Both the position numbers and the translations under genes were made by a program. From an uncultured Eubacteriales bacterium (GTDB taxonomy: Bacteria; Bacillota; Clostridia; Oscillospirales; Acutalibacteraceae), in contig CABUHY010000017.1 of assembly GCA_902491475.1 (NCBI GenBank), positions 1 through 47,203 of the forward strand: a stretch of 47,203 bases of DNA, read 5' to 3'. The notes under the pieces are model-generated. The model saw only the letters and a program-made list of their open reading frames with translations. It was not told where the DNA came from and did not search any database. Shown piece after piece: positions 18,713-28,017 of this stretch. Numbering within the stretch: position 1 is the stretch's first letter; each line of letters starts with the position of its first letter.

Positions 18713-18776
18713 ACCGACGACTTTACAGTATCACATTACACAAGAAACGAGGTGATGACATACGGCAAAACTCAAA

Positions 18777-20759
18777 ATGGAAAAAATCGAGCTTGTTGCA
18801 ATGATGAGCGAAAGTAAAAAGGTTATAGACTTTTTACAGCGCAAGGGCATTGTGGAGCTTACAAGCCACGAGGTTCCCGACGGAATGTTGAACCCCGACA
18901 CGGACTACAATATATCTCAGCTTGAAAAGTTTAAGCAAACCGCAATGAAAGCCAAGGAAACGCTTTCCGGGTATGCTCCGGAAAAGAAATCGCTTGTCGA
19001 TTCGTTTAAGCCTCCAAAGGAAATGGAGATGTCAAAGTTCCTTGAAATGTCGGAGGAAGCCGATAAGACAATGAACAAGTGCTACGAAATCCTGAAAATG
19101 CAAAAGTCTGTTGATGACGCAGTCGCCGAACAGATAAGGTGCAGGACTTCAAACGAGGCGCTTGAGGTTTGGAAAGACCTTGACATACCGACAAGGTTCA
19201 CGCCTACGAAATATGTTACGGTGCTTATAGGAACATTTCCCGACAGTCAGACCGACGCAACGCTTAAAGCGGCGCTGGCAGAGCGTATTCCGCAGATAGA
19301 GGCTGTTGAAACCGAGGTTGTATATGCTTCCGAAATGCAGTCCTGTGCGGCGGTTATGTGCCTTAAAAGGGACGCCGACGCGGTGAACGAGGCACTGCGT
19401 TCCATGGGCTTTGTCAAGCCTACGGAGCTTTCGGATAAGACTCCCAAGGAGATTATCAAGGAAAACCGTGTCCGTATCAACGATTTGGACAAGCAGATTT
19501 TCAAAACACTGGCTGAGATAGCCGATATGGCATCTGAACACGAAAATATCAACTTCCTCATCGACTATTTCACGATGAGGGCGGACAAGTACGAGCAGTT
19601 CAAAAAGGTTTCGCTCTCGGACAATGTCCTTTATCTCTCGGGATATATCCCCGAAAAGTATGCGAAAAAGACGGTCGAACAGCTTGAAAGCAGGTTTACC
19701 GTTGCCATAACGCTTTCGGAGCCCGAGGAGGACGAGGACACGCCCGTTCTGCTTGAAAACAATGCGTTTGCTTCGGGCGTTGAGGGAATTACCGAAATGT
19801 ATTCTCTGCCCGGAAAGAACGATATTGACCCGAATGCGATAATGTCGTTTTTCTATTATCTGTTCTTCGGAATGATGTTCTCCGACGCAGGCTACGGTCT
19901 TTTGATGGTAATTGCCACGGCGTTTGTTCTGCTTAAATGCAAACCCGAGGGCAACAAGAGAAAGACGGTGCTGATGTACTTCTTCTGCGGAATATCGACG
20001 ATGTTCTGGGGAATTATGTTCGGCAGCTTTTTCGGAGATTTGATAAATGTTATCAGGACAAACTATCTCGGACTTCCCGAAATGCGGCTTTATGTATGGC
20101 TCAATCCGCAGGGGGACGACCTTATGCTTACAATGCTTTGGTGCTTCCTGTTCGGTATAGTTCATCTGTTTGTCGGACTTGCCATAAAGGGTTATCTCGA
20201 ATGGCGGCAGGGCGATAAGCTCGGAGCGATATGCGATGTGCTTTCGGTCTATCTTGCGGTCGGCGGAGCGGCTCCGATATGTGCGGGTATGATAATCGAT
20301 GTGCCCGATACGGTAAAAACCGTCGGTAAGTATTGCGCCCTTGTCGGCGTTGTGCTTATTGTTCTTACGGCGGGCCGTTCGTCAAAGAGCATATTCGGAA
20401 AGCTCGGGTCGGGTCTTTACGCACTTTACAACACAATATCGGGATATTTGAGCGATGTGCTTTCATATTCGAGACTGTTGGCGCTCGGACTTGTAACGGG
20501 CATTATCGGAAGCGTTGTAAACCTTATGGGTACGCTTCCCGAAAACACGATTGTAAAAACAATACTGTTTATAGTTGTGTTCGTTCTCGGACACGCAATC
20601 AACTTCGGCATAAATATAATCGGTGCATATGTTCATACAAACCGTTTGCAGTATGTCGAGTTCTTCTCAAGGTTTTATGAGGGCGGCGGAAGGGCCTTTA
20701 ACCCTCTTAAAGTAAATTCAGCGACATTCAAACTCAAGGAGGAAAATTATAATGGCTAA
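18777..20759 (+). CDS. ntpI: V-type ATP synthase subunit I (membrane stator)
   Basis: This is the 660-aa a-type subunit that forms the ion half-channels. The N-terminal ~330 residues are the cytoplasmic coiled-coil arm. The C-terminal half has about eight membrane segments, including FFGMMFSDAGYGL and the conserved YSRLLALGL segment with its essential Arg. The start needs care: the first ATG is at 18777 but has no nearby ribosome site. In the same frame ACG GCA AAA CTC AAA ATG begins at 18762, 5 bp after a strong AGGTGAT. Family members usually start MAKLKM. The true start may be ACG at 18762, or an ATG mutated or misread there. Confidence 0.92.
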   Translation: MEKIELVAMMSESKKVIDFLQRKGIVELTSHEVPDGMLNPDTDYNISQLEKFKQTAMKAKETLSGYAPEKKSLVDSFKPPKEMEMSKFLEMSEEADKTMNKCYEILKMQKSVDDAVAEQIRCRTSNEALEVWKDLDIPTRFTPTKYVTVLIGTFPDSQTDATLKAALAERIPQIEAVETEVVYASEMQSCAAVMCLKRDADAVNEALRSMGFVKPTELSDKTPKEIIKENRVRINDLDKQIFKTLAEIADMASEHENINFLIDYFTMRADKYEQFKKVSLSDNVLYLSGYIPEKYAKKTVEQLESRFTVAITLSEPEEDEDTPVLLENNAFASGVEGITEMYSLPGKNDIDPNAIMSFFYYLFFGMMFSDAGYGLLMVIATAFVLLKCKPEGNKRKTVLMYFFCGISTMFWGIMFGSFFGDLINVIRTNYLGLPEMRLYVWLNPQGDDLMLTMLWCFLFGIVHLFVGLAIKGYLEWRQGDKLGAICDVLSVYLAVGGAAPICAGMIIDVPDTVKTVGKYCALVGVVLIVLTAGRSSKSIFGKLGSGLYALYNTISGYLSDVLSYSRLLALGLVTGIIGSVVNLMGTLPENTIVKTILFIVVFVLGHAINFGINIIGAYVHTNRLQYVEFFSRFYEGGGRAFNPLKVNSATFKLKEENYNG

Positions 20760-21228
20760 TTTAGGTTTGGTATTTGCTATCGCAGGCGCAGCTCTTGCGG
20801 CGTTTATGAGCGGTATGGGTTCGGCAAAGGGCGTAGGCATGGTCGGTGAGGCTGCCGCAGGTCTTGTTTCCGAGGACCCGTCAAAATTTACAAAGGTTCT
20901 TATTCTTCAGATTCTTCCCGGTACACAGGGACTTTACGGCTTCATTACGGCAATTATGGTAATGATTAAAATCAAGCTTTTGAGCGGCGCTCCCGTTGAC
21001 CTTACTCCCGCACAGGGACTTCAGGTGCTTGCGGCTTGTCTTCCGATGGCATTTGTCGGATACTTCTCGGCAATAGGTCAGGCAAGGGTTGCGGCTTCCG
21101 GCGTTTCGGTAGTTGCGAAGAAGCCCGCAGAGCAGAGCAAGGCAATGGTTCTTTCCGCTATGGTTGAGACATACGCCGTACTTGCTCTTCTTACTTCACT
21201 TCTCATGATTTTGAGATTAAGCTTCTAA
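20752..21228 (+). CDS. ntpK: V-type ATP synthase subunit K (rotor ring proteolipid)
   Basis: This 158-aa protein has two fused hairpins, four membrane helices in all, and forms the rotor ring. Compared with the Enterococcus hirae sodium-pumping NtpK, every known sodium ligand is present at the matching place: L55, T58 and Q59 (LPGTQ), Q110 (IGQARVAA) and E139 (VETYA). That predicts Na+ rather than H+ coupling. The first hairpin has no carboxylate at the ion site, as in other 16-kDa V-type K subunits. The gene overlaps ntpI by 8 bp. Confidence 0.95.
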   Translation: MANLGLVFAIAGAALAAFMSGMGSAKGVGMVGEAAAGLVSEDPSKFTKVLILQILPGTQGLYGFITAIMVMIKIKLLSGAPVDLTPAQGLQVLAACLPMAFVGYFSAIGQARVAASGVSVVAKKPAEQSKAMVLSAMVETYAVLALLTSLLMILRLSF

Positions 21229-21240
21229 GGAGTTATTTCT

Positions 21241-21828
21241 ATGACAGGTCTTGAAAAGATACTTTCTGCAATAGAACAGGATTCAAACGACCGCTGCCGT
21301 GAAATAACCGAACAGGCGGAAAAACAGGCGCAGGAGATTATTGACGCCGCTTCCGCCAAGGCTCAAAAAGATACGGAAAACGCCAAAGCTTCGATTGACA
21401 AAAAGGTTGCCGATTCGGACGCCGCAATCGAAGCCGCCGTTTCAATGACAAAGAACAGAATAGTTCTTGAGGGCAAGCTTGAAATCATAAGCTCGACCCT
21501 TGACAGGGCGCTTGAGGTTATCAAGGCTCTGCCCAAAAAGGAATATTTTGAAATCCTTAAAGGACTTATTCTTAAAAATGTCAGAAAGGGCGAGGGCGTG
21601 CTCTGTCTTTCAAAAGAGGACACGGAAAAAATACCGTCGAATTTTATCGACAGTATAAACAATGCGCTTAAAAGAGGATATAAAATATCTCTCGGAAAGA
21701 GCGCCGATATTGACAGCGGATTTATCCTTGTCTATGGAGATATAGACATAAACTGTTCCTTTGACGCCGTTGCTTCGGCTAAAAAGGACGAATTGAGAGA
21801 CACTCTCAACGAAATGTTATTCAACTGA
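21241..21828 (+). CDS. ntpE: V-type ATP synthase subunit E (peripheral stalk)
   Basis: The product is 195 aa. A long N-terminal amphipathic helix (~1-95), rich in Ala, Lys, Glu and Gln, precedes a compact C-terminal domain with LCLSKEDTEKIP and GFILVYGDIDINCSFD, which matches subunit E. It pairs with subunit H in the peripheral stalk and contacts A/B at the top. GGAG precedes the ATG, 12 bp after ntpK. Confidence 0.88.
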   Translation: MTGLEKILSAIEQDSNDRCREITEQAEKQAQEIIDAASAKAQKDTENAKASIDKKVADSDAAIEAAVSMTKNRIVLEGKLEIISSTLDRALEVIKALPKKEYFEILKGLILKNVRKGEGVLCLSKEDTEKIPSNFIDSINNALKRGYKISLGKSADIDSGFILVYGDIDINCSFDAVASAKKDELRDTLNEMLFN

Positions 21829-21845
21829 TAAAGGAGGGAAGCGTT

Positions 21846-22814
21846 ATGAAAACACAGGACTATCTTTATGCGGTATCCGCGCTGCGCGTCAGCGAGGAGT
21901 CACTGCTTAAAGAGTCTGATTTGGAACAGTTAATCAACGCTCCCGATTATAAAAAGGCAATTTCGCTTTTGACGGAAAAGGGCTATGAAAAGCCGAACGG
22001 CAACGATTTTTCAAAAATGCTCGACGACAGGCTTTCGCAGGTCTGGGACAGAGTGAAAAAAAGTGCGCCCGAGGCGGAAAGCCTTGATATGCTGATAATC
22101 AAAAACGATTTCCAGAATTTGAAGGCAATCATAAAATCAGAGGTTATAAACGACGACGCAAAGAAATATTTTGTTTCTCCGTGCGTTTACGACCCAGAAA
22201 AAATGCTTGAAAGCGTTAAAAGCAGGAACTTTGCGGATTTGCCCGAAATTATGAGAGAAACCGCCGAAAAGGCTTTCGGCACCGTTACAAAGACGGGCAA
22301 CGGTCAGTACTGCGACATAATTGTAGATGTCGGCACGCTCAAAGCGATACTTTCCTATGCCGAAAAAGAGACGGATGAAACGCTTAAAAAATACGCTTGC
22401 GAAATGTGTGCGGCGTGTGATTTGAAGACGGCATACCGTTGTATCAGGACAAAGAAAAGCGAGAGCTTTGCCCAAAATGCGATTTGCGGAAGTTCGTTGC
22501 TTTCAAAGGACGGTCTTGTTGCGGCGGCAACGGGTTCGGAGAGCGAATTTTCCGAATATCTTGTTTCCGTCGGTTTTTCGGAGTATGCAAAGGCGCTTGA
22601 AAACGGAACCTCGGCATTTGAAAAGCTCTGCGACGACAGGCTTATCAAAACCGTTAAGCAGGCGAAGATGACCGTGTTCGGCATAAGTCCGCTTGCGGCT
22701 TATTATGTTGCAAACGAAATTGAGATAAAATGTCTGAGAATTATTCTTTCGGCAAAATTGAGCGAGGTTTCAAACGAGGTCATAAGGGAAAGGATGCGTG
22801 AGTTGTATGTATAA
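21846..22814 (+). CDS. ntpC: V-type ATP synthase subunit C (rotor cap, d subunit)
   Basis: This 322-aa, mainly helical protein sits on the membrane ring and holds the central shaft. It begins MKTQDYLYAVSALRVSEESLL, then has the family's three-fold helical layout and ends with NEIEIKCLRIILSAK. A strong AAAGGAGGG ribosome site lies upstream. Its last codons overlap the subunit F gene by 8 bp. Confidence 0.87.
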   Translation: MKTQDYLYAVSALRVSEESLLKESDLEQLINAPDYKKAISLLTEKGYEKPNGNDFSKMLDDRLSQVWDRVKKSAPEAESLDMLIIKNDFQNLKAIIKSEVINDDAKKYFVSPCVYDPEKMLESVKSRNFADLPEIMRETAEKAFGTVTKTGNGQYCDIIVDVGTLKAILSYAEKETDETLKKYACEMCAACDLKTAYRCIRTKKSESFAQNAICGSSLLSKDGLVAAATGSESEFSEYLVSVGFSEYAKALENGTSAFEKLCDDRLIKTVKQAKMTVFGISPLAAYYVANEIEIKCLRIILSAKLSEVSNEVIRERMRELYV

Positions 22815-23121
22815 AATTGCCGCAATGGGCGACAGGGACAGTATCTACGGCTTTGCGAGCATCGGTATTGACATCTTCCCGACCGACGACGATACGGTTG
22901 CAACAATAAAGACTCTCCGACATCTTGCGGACGGCGGCTATGCGGTCATTTTTATAACCGAAGCGGTTTATTCGCAGATAGGTGCGGAAATCGAAAGATA
23001 TAAGGACAGACCCTTGCCGGCAATTATTCCCATACCCGGAGTTTACGGAAACACGGGCGTAGGAATGAAGCAGGTAAGCCGGTTTGTCGAAAGAGCGGTA
23101 GGCTCTGACATTGTAAAGTAA
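22807..23121 (+). CDS. ntpG: V-type ATP synthase subunit F (central shaft)
   Basis: This 104-aa Rossmann-like protein binds the D-subunit shaft. The family signature MYKIAAMGDRDSIYGFASIG begins at the ATG at 22807. A GTG at 22798 would add three residues (MSC) not expected in the family. The GDRDS start and the IFITEAVYSQI segment are typical. It overlaps the 3' end of ntpC, indicating translational coupling. Confidence 0.9.
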   Translation: MYKIAAMGDRDSIYGFASIGIDIFPTDDDTVATIKTLRHLADGGYAVIFITEAVYSQIGAEIERYKDRPLPAIIPIPGVYGNTGVGMKQVSRFVERAVGSDIVK

Positions 23122-23150
23122 ACCAAACCTTGAAGGGTGGTAAAAAATAA

Positions 23151-24923
23151 ATGAGTAAAGGTACAATCTTAAAAGTATCGGGTCCGCTTGTCGTGGCTGA
23201 GAATATGAGAGACGCCAATATGTTCGATGTTGTCCGTGTAAGCGAGCACAGACTTATAGGCGAAATCATTGAAATGCACGGCGATAAGGCTTCTATTCAG
23301 GTATATGAGGACACCGCAGGTCTCGGAACGGGCGAGCCCGTTGAGTCGACCAACGAGCCCTTGAGCGTTGAATTGGGCCCCGGACTTATCAAAGGTATAT
23401 TCGACGGTATTCAAAGACCGCTTGAAAAGATAATGGAGCTGACGGGCAACAACCTCACAAGAGGTATCGAGGTTCCGTCACTTCCGAGAGACATCAAATG
23501 GCATTTTTATCCGACCGTTTCCGCAGGCGATGAGGTGACGGCAGGCGACGAAGTGGGCTATGTTCAGGAAACCGACATCGTAAGGCACAAAATAATGGTT
23601 CCGTTCGGCGTCAAGGGTAAAATAAAGTCGATTAAAGAGGGCGACTACACGGTTGAAGAAAAAATCGGCGCAGTCGAAACGGAGAACGGCACGACCGTTC
23701 CGTTGAAGCTTATGCAGAAGTGGCCCGTAAGACGGGGCAGACCCTACAAGAAAAAGCTTCCGCCCGATATGCCGCTTATCACGGGTCAGAGAGTTATCGA
23801 TACGCTCTTCCCGATAGCAAAGGGCGGCGTTGCGGCTATTCCCGGACCGTTCGGAAGCGGTAAGACCGTTACACAGCATCAGCTTGCAAAGTGGGCAGAG
23901 GCGGATATAGTCGTATATATCGGCTGCGGCGAGCGCGGCAACGAAATGACCGATGTTCTTAATGAATTCCCCGAGCTTATCGACCCCCATACGGGCAAAT
24001 CTCTTATGGAGAGAACGGTGCTTATCGCAAACACCTCGGATATGCCCGTTGCGGCCCGTGAGGCTTCGATTTATACAGGTATCACAATAGCGGAATATTT
24101 CAGAGATATGGGATATTCGGTAGCGCTTATGGCTGACTCGACCTCCCGTTGGGCGGAGGCTCTCCGTGAGATGTCGGGACGACTTGAGGAAATGCCCGGC
24201 GAAGAGGGCTATCCCGCATACCTCGGTTCAAGGCTTGCACAGTTCTATGAGCGTGCGGGCAGGGTAGAGGTCCTCGGCTCAAAGGAGCAGGAGGGCGCAC
24301 TGTCGGTAATCGGTGCGGTATCGCCTCCCGGCGGCGACATTTCGGAGCCCGTTTCACAGGCTACGCTGCGAATTGTCAAGGTGTTCTGGGGACTTGATTC
24401 GTCGCTTGCTTACAAGAGACACTTCCCCGCTATCAACTGGCTTACTTCATATTCGCTTTATGCGGACGACCTCGGAGCGTGGTTTAACAAGACCGTAAAT
24501 CCCGATTGGATGAAGATGAGAACAAGGATGATGGGTATACTTTCCGACGAGGCTTCGCTTGACGAGATAGTTAAGCTTGTCGGTATGGACGCACTTTCGC
24601 CTGCGGACAGACTTAAAATGGAGGCGGCGAGAAGTATTCGTGAGGACTTCCTGCATCAGCTTGCGTTCCACGAGGTTGACACCTATTCCTCGCTTAAAAA
24701 GCAGTATTATATGATGAGCCTTGTGCTCTCGTATTTTGACGAATCGAACGAAGCTCTCGAAAAGGGCGCAGACATTGAAAAGCTTGTCGCAATCCCCGTA
24801 AGAGAGGCAATCGGCAGATTTAAGTATGTAAAAGAAGAAAACACCGACGGCGAATACAAGGAAATACTTGAGCGTCTTGCCAAGGAAATCGCCGAAGTTG
24901 TCAATGCAAAGGAGGAATTCTGA
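23151..24923 (+). CDS. ntpA: V-type ATP synthase catalytic subunit A
   Basis: This 590-aa ATPase subunit has the barrel domain, then the family-specific bulge domain at ~110-200, then the nucleotide-binding domain with the P-loop GPFGSGKT at 232-239. The Walker B region LMADSTSRWAEALREMSGRL follows. Length and all motifs are standard. Stop TGA and the ntpB ATG overlap as TGATG, so A and B are made in equal amounts. Confidence 0.98.
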   Translation: MSKGTILKVSGPLVVAENMRDANMFDVVRVSEHRLIGEIIEMHGDKASIQVYEDTAGLGTGEPVESTNEPLSVELGPGLIKGIFDGIQRPLEKIMELTGNNLTRGIEVPSLPRDIKWHFYPTVSAGDEVTAGDEVGYVQETDIVRHKIMVPFGVKGKIKSIKEGDYTVEEKIGAVETENGTTVPLKLMQKWPVRRGRPYKKKLPPDMPLITGQRVIDTLFPIAKGGVAAIPGPFGSGKTVTQHQLAKWAEADIVVYIGCGERGNEMTDVLNEFPELIDPHTGKSLMERTVLIANTSDMPVAAREASIYTGITIAEYFRDMGYSVALMADSTSRWAEALREMSGRLEEMPGEEGYPAYLGSRLAQFYERAGRVEVLGSKEQEGALSVIGAVSPPGGDISEPVSQATLRIVKVFWGLDSSLAYKRHFPAINWLTSYSLYADDLGAWFNKTVNPDWMKMRTRMMGILSDEASLDEIVKLVGMDALSPADRLKMEAARSIREDFLHQLAFHEVDTYSSLKKQYYMMSLVLSYFDESNEALEKGADIEKLVAIPVREAIGRFKYVKEENTDGEYKEILERLAKEIAEVVNAKEEF

Positions 24924-26296
24924 TGCCTAAGGAATACAGAACAGTCGAAGAAGTAACAGGTCCTCTTATGCTCGTCCGTGAGGTTGAAAATGTCAAATAT
25001 GACGAGCTCGGCGAAATCGAGCTTGCAAACGGCGAAACAAGGCGTTGCAAGGTGCTTGAAATAAACGGCACGGACGCACTTGTTCAGTTGTTTGAGCCCT
25101 CGACGGGTATCAACCTTTCAAACAGTAAGGTAAGATTTTTGGGAAGAATGATGGAGCTCGGCGTGTCGGAGGATATGCTCGGCAGAGTATTCGACGGCTT
25201 GGGCAGACCTATCGACGGCGGTCCCGAAATAATTCCCGAAAAGAGAATGAATGTAAACGGACTTCCGATGAACCCTGCGGCAAGAGCGTATCCGCAGGAG
25301 TTTATACAGACGGGCGTTTCGGCTATCGACGGACTTAACACGCTTGTAAGAGGTCAGAAGCTTCCGATTTTCTCGGCTTCCGGTCTTCCCCACGCACAGC
25401 TTGCGGCGCAGATTGCAAGGCAGGCAAAGGTAAGGGGTAAAGACGAAAAATTTGCCGTTGTCTTTGCGGCAATGGGTATCACATTCGAGGAGTCGAACTT
25501 CTTTATCCGTTCCTTTAAGGAGACGGGTGCTATCGACAGAACGGTTATGTTCTCGAACCTTGCAAACGACCCCGCAATCGAAAGAATAGCAACGCCGAGA
25601 ATGGCGCTTACCGCTGCGGAATATCTTGCTTTTGACAAGGGTATGCATGTCCTTGTTATTATGACAGACATCACAAACTATGCGGACGCATTGCGTGAGG
25701 TTTCCGCCGCAAGAAAGGAAGTCCCCGGCAGAAGAGGCTATCCCGGATATATGTACACCGACCTTGCGTCGATTTATGAGCGTGCAGGCAGACAGAAGGG
25801 CAAAGAGGGCAGTATCACTATGATACCCATTCTTTCAATGCCCGAGGACGACAAGACCCACCCCATTCCCGACCTTACGGGATATATCACAGAGGGTCAG
25901 ATTATCCTCTCCCGTGATCTTTACCGTAGGGGAATTATGCCGCCTATCGATGTTCTTCCGTCTCTTTCGAGACTTAAAGACAAAGGCATCGGCGAGGGTA
26001 AGACGAGAAAGGACCATTCAAACACAATGAACCAGCTTTTCTCGGCTTACGCAAGAGGTAAGGACGCAAAAGAGCTTATGGTAGTCCTCGGCGAAGCGGC
26101 TTTGACGGATATGGATAAGCTCTATGCAAAGTTTGCCGACGAGTTTGAAAAGGAATATGTTAATCAGAGCTTCGACACGGACAGAACCATTGAGGAAACT
26201 CTTGATATAGGCTGGCGCCTTTTGAGAATATTCCCGAGAAGCGAATTGAAGCGTGTCAGCGACGAGCTCCTTGACGAATACTACGATAAGAAGTAA
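24923..26296 (+). CDS. ntpB: V-type ATP synthase regulatory subunit B
   Basis: This 457-aa non-catalytic partner of subunit A completes the A3B3 head. It has the beta-barrel domain (KEYRTVEEVTGPL), FDGLGRPIDGGP, and a degenerate P-loop region (FSASGLPHAQL) lacking the GKT lysine, as normal for B. EVPGRRGYPGYMYTDLASIYERAG is the family signature region. Overlaps ntpA by one base. Confidence 0.98.
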   Translation: MPKEYRTVEEVTGPLMLVREVENVKYDELGEIELANGETRRCKVLEINGTDALVQLFEPSTGINLSNSKVRFLGRMMELGVSEDMLGRVFDGLGRPIDGGPEIIPEKRMNVNGLPMNPAARAYPQEFIQTGVSAIDGLNTLVRGQKLPIFSASGLPHAQLAAQIARQAKVRGKDEKFAVVFAAMGITFEESNFFIRSFKETGAIDRTVMFSNLANDPAIERIATPRMALTAAEYLAFDKGMHVLVIMTDITNYADALREVSAARKEVPGRRGYPGYMYTDLASIYERAGRQKGKEGSITMIPILSMPEDDKTHPIPDLTGYITEGQIILSRDLYRRGIMPPIDVLPSLSRLKDKGIGEGKTRKDHSNTMNQLFSAYARGKDAKELMVVLGEAALTDMDKLYAKFADEFEKEYVNQSFDTDRTIEETLDIGWRLLRIFPRSELKRVSDELLDEYYDKK

Positions 26297-26319
26297 CGGA
26301 AATCCGAGGAACTGATATT

Positions 26320-27003
26320 ATGGCAGTAATGAATGTAAACCCCACCCGTATGGAGCTTACCAATCTGAAGCGTAAGCTTGTTACGGCTCGGAGGGGTCAT
26401 AAACTTCTCAAAGACAAAAGAGATGAGCTTATGCGCCGTTTCCTTGAGCTTGTGCGTGAGAACAAAGAGTTGAGACGGCAGGTCGAGGACGGAATAAAGC
26501 AGGCAAACGCCCATATGTCCGTTGCTCGCTCGGTAATGAGCGACTCGGCGTTGGATGTTGCGCTTATGATGCCCATGCAGGAGATGTCTCTTGATGTTGA
26601 CGAAAAAAATGTAATGAGCGTAAAGCTTCCCGTGTTTGACGCAAAGTTTAAGACGGCGGACGAGGCGGATATATACTCTTATGGCTTTGCGTTCACATCA
26701 ACGGACCTTGACGAGGCTGTAAAGTCGCTTTCCGACATTATGCCGCTTATGCTGAGGCTTGCCGAGGTCGAAAAGTCGTGTCAGCTGATGTCTGCCGAAA
26801 TCGAAAAGACACGCCGTAGGGTAAACGCCCTGGAGCATGTTATGATTCCGAGATATGAAGACACGATAAAATACATTACAATGAAGCTTGACGAGAACGA
26901 GAGAAGCTCCACGACAAGGCTTATGAAGGTCAAGTCGATGATGCTTGAAGAGGCTCGCCAAAAAGCTCTTGCCCACGATAAAGAAATGGCAAAAAGAGCA
27001 TAA
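26320..27003 (+). CDS. ntpD: V-type ATP synthase subunit D (central shaft)
   Basis: This 227-aa protein forms the long helical shaft through the A3B3 head. It begins with MNVNPTRMELTNLKRKLVTARRGHKLLKDKRDELMR and ends in a second long helix (RRRVNALEHVMIPRYEDTIKYI), the diagnostic pattern. Last gene of the operon, followed by a terminator hairpin. The complete set H-I-K-E-C-F-A-B-D is present. Confidence 0.95.
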   Translation: MAVMNVNPTRMELTNLKRKLVTARRGHKLLKDKRDELMRRFLELVRENKELRRQVEDGIKQANAHMSVARSVMSDSALDVALMMPMQEMSLDVDEKNVMSVKLPVFDAKFKTADEADIYSYGFAFTSTDLDEAVKSLSDIMPLMLRLAEVEKSCQLMSAEIEKTRRRVNALEHVMIPRYEDTIKYITMKLDENERSSTTRLMKVKSMMLEEARQKALAHDKEMAKRA

Positions 27004-27023
27004 GAGAATAATAACAAACAAAC

Positions 27024-27058
27024 CACGCCCCGAACGAAATCCGTTCGGGACGTGAAAA
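27024..27058 (+). terminator. Terminator of the V-ATPase operon
   Basis: A 13-bp stem (CACGCCCCGAACG / CGTTCGGGACGTG, loop AAATC) starts 21 bp after the ntpD stop. The 3' tail is GAAAATTT, so the U-tract is weak. Confidence 0.55.
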
Positions 27059-27942
27059 TTTATGCGTGCCTGTAGGGACAGAGTTTGTCCCTGTCGGCAA
27101 GAAATCACATATAAAATATATTAACGGACAGCCCTTGCGGCTGTCCGACATAGGATCCCTTGTAAATGGAGCTGTCATTTTTGTAAAAAATGACTGAGGG
27201 ATTTTTACAAAATCATATAATAACAACCTTACAATCCCTCCGTTTCGCTCCGCTCAACACCTCCCTTTACACAAGGGAGGCTGAAGGCACGACTTGAAAA
27301 ACATATTATATAGCGTAGGGCGGGGGCTTGCTCCCGCCGTTTAGATTGTTGTTTTTTTATCGTAATTTACGGTTGATATGGCATTATTTTTCAATGTACA
27401 ACCCGTAGGGGCGACCTGCGGTCGTCTGTCAAATTTCAGCAAACAAAAGTAGGCGAGCGAAGTTCGCCCCGACGGTATGATATGGTTTTAATTTGATTAT
27501 AACATTGAATTTGCGCTGGTTTTTGCAGTTAGTTTTTTTACTCCCTCAGTCAAACGCGTTGCGTTTGACAGCTCCCTCGGAGATGGAGCGGACTTCTCGG
27601 GGAATTACATATTTATTGGCGGCAGGAGCAAATTCTTCCGAATTCAGGCACCCTTTTGTCTGCTTATGCAGACATTGCCCCTGTCAGGGGAATCACCCCT
27701 GCCCTACACTGTATCTGACAGCCGCAAGGGCTGTCCCTACGATATGATATAAATTTTAACCCGTGCAAAGCACCCGCAATTTTTCATTCTTCAATCTTCA
27801 TTATTCATTTTTCACTCGCCCATAAGGGCACTGCCCCCGCCCTACGCTGTCGGGAAAATTTATATTTATTACTGACTGACAGCCATTTAACAAAAGAGCT
27901 TCGTTTTGCAATTGATTATACTAACGGAACAGTGCAACAGTA
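27055..27942. repeat. Repeat-rich non-coding region
   Basis: About 0.9 kb without a credible gene. It contains a series of short palindromes of the form GTAGGG-(stem-loop), for example at ~27079, 27316, 27404 and 27450. It also holds a long repeat copy (27125-27308), a CTCCCTCAGTC...GACAGCTCCCTC palindrome at ~27540-27576 and a stretch ending GGCTGTCCCTACGATATGATAT near 27730. The open frame at 27493-27747 falls across these repeats and is not real. Confidence 0.7.
27125..27308. repeat. Dispersed ~185-bp repeat, copy 1
   Basis: Begins GGACAGCCCTTGCGGCTGTCC, contains GCTGTCATTTTTGT, ATGACTGAGGGATTTTTACA and CTCCCTTTACACAAGGGAGG, and ends before ACTTGAAAAA. Copy 2 at 37491-37680 matches along nearly its full length. 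Confidence 0.85.
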
Positions 27943-27978
27943 AACCCCGCCTCACTTTACATAAAGTGAGGCGGGGTT
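27943..27978. terminator. Strong 17-bp hairpin, probable terminator
   Basis: AACCCCGCCTCACTTTA and its exact complement are separated by only CA. It lies 40 bp beyond the 3' end of the SDR gene on the minus strand. T-runs are short on both sides, so terminator function is likely but not certain. Confidence 0.55.
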
Positions 27979-28017
27979 ATATGTTTTGATTATGAGTGTG
28001 TTATAGATGTATGTCAA

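Noticed and set aside
19149..20165. A 338-codon minus-strand frame
   Set aside because: Antisense to the strongly supported V-ATPase subunit I gene; no start signal or recognisable domain.
27493..27747. 84-codon frame in the repeat region
   Set aside because: Spans several palindromic repeats; no start signal, no similarity.
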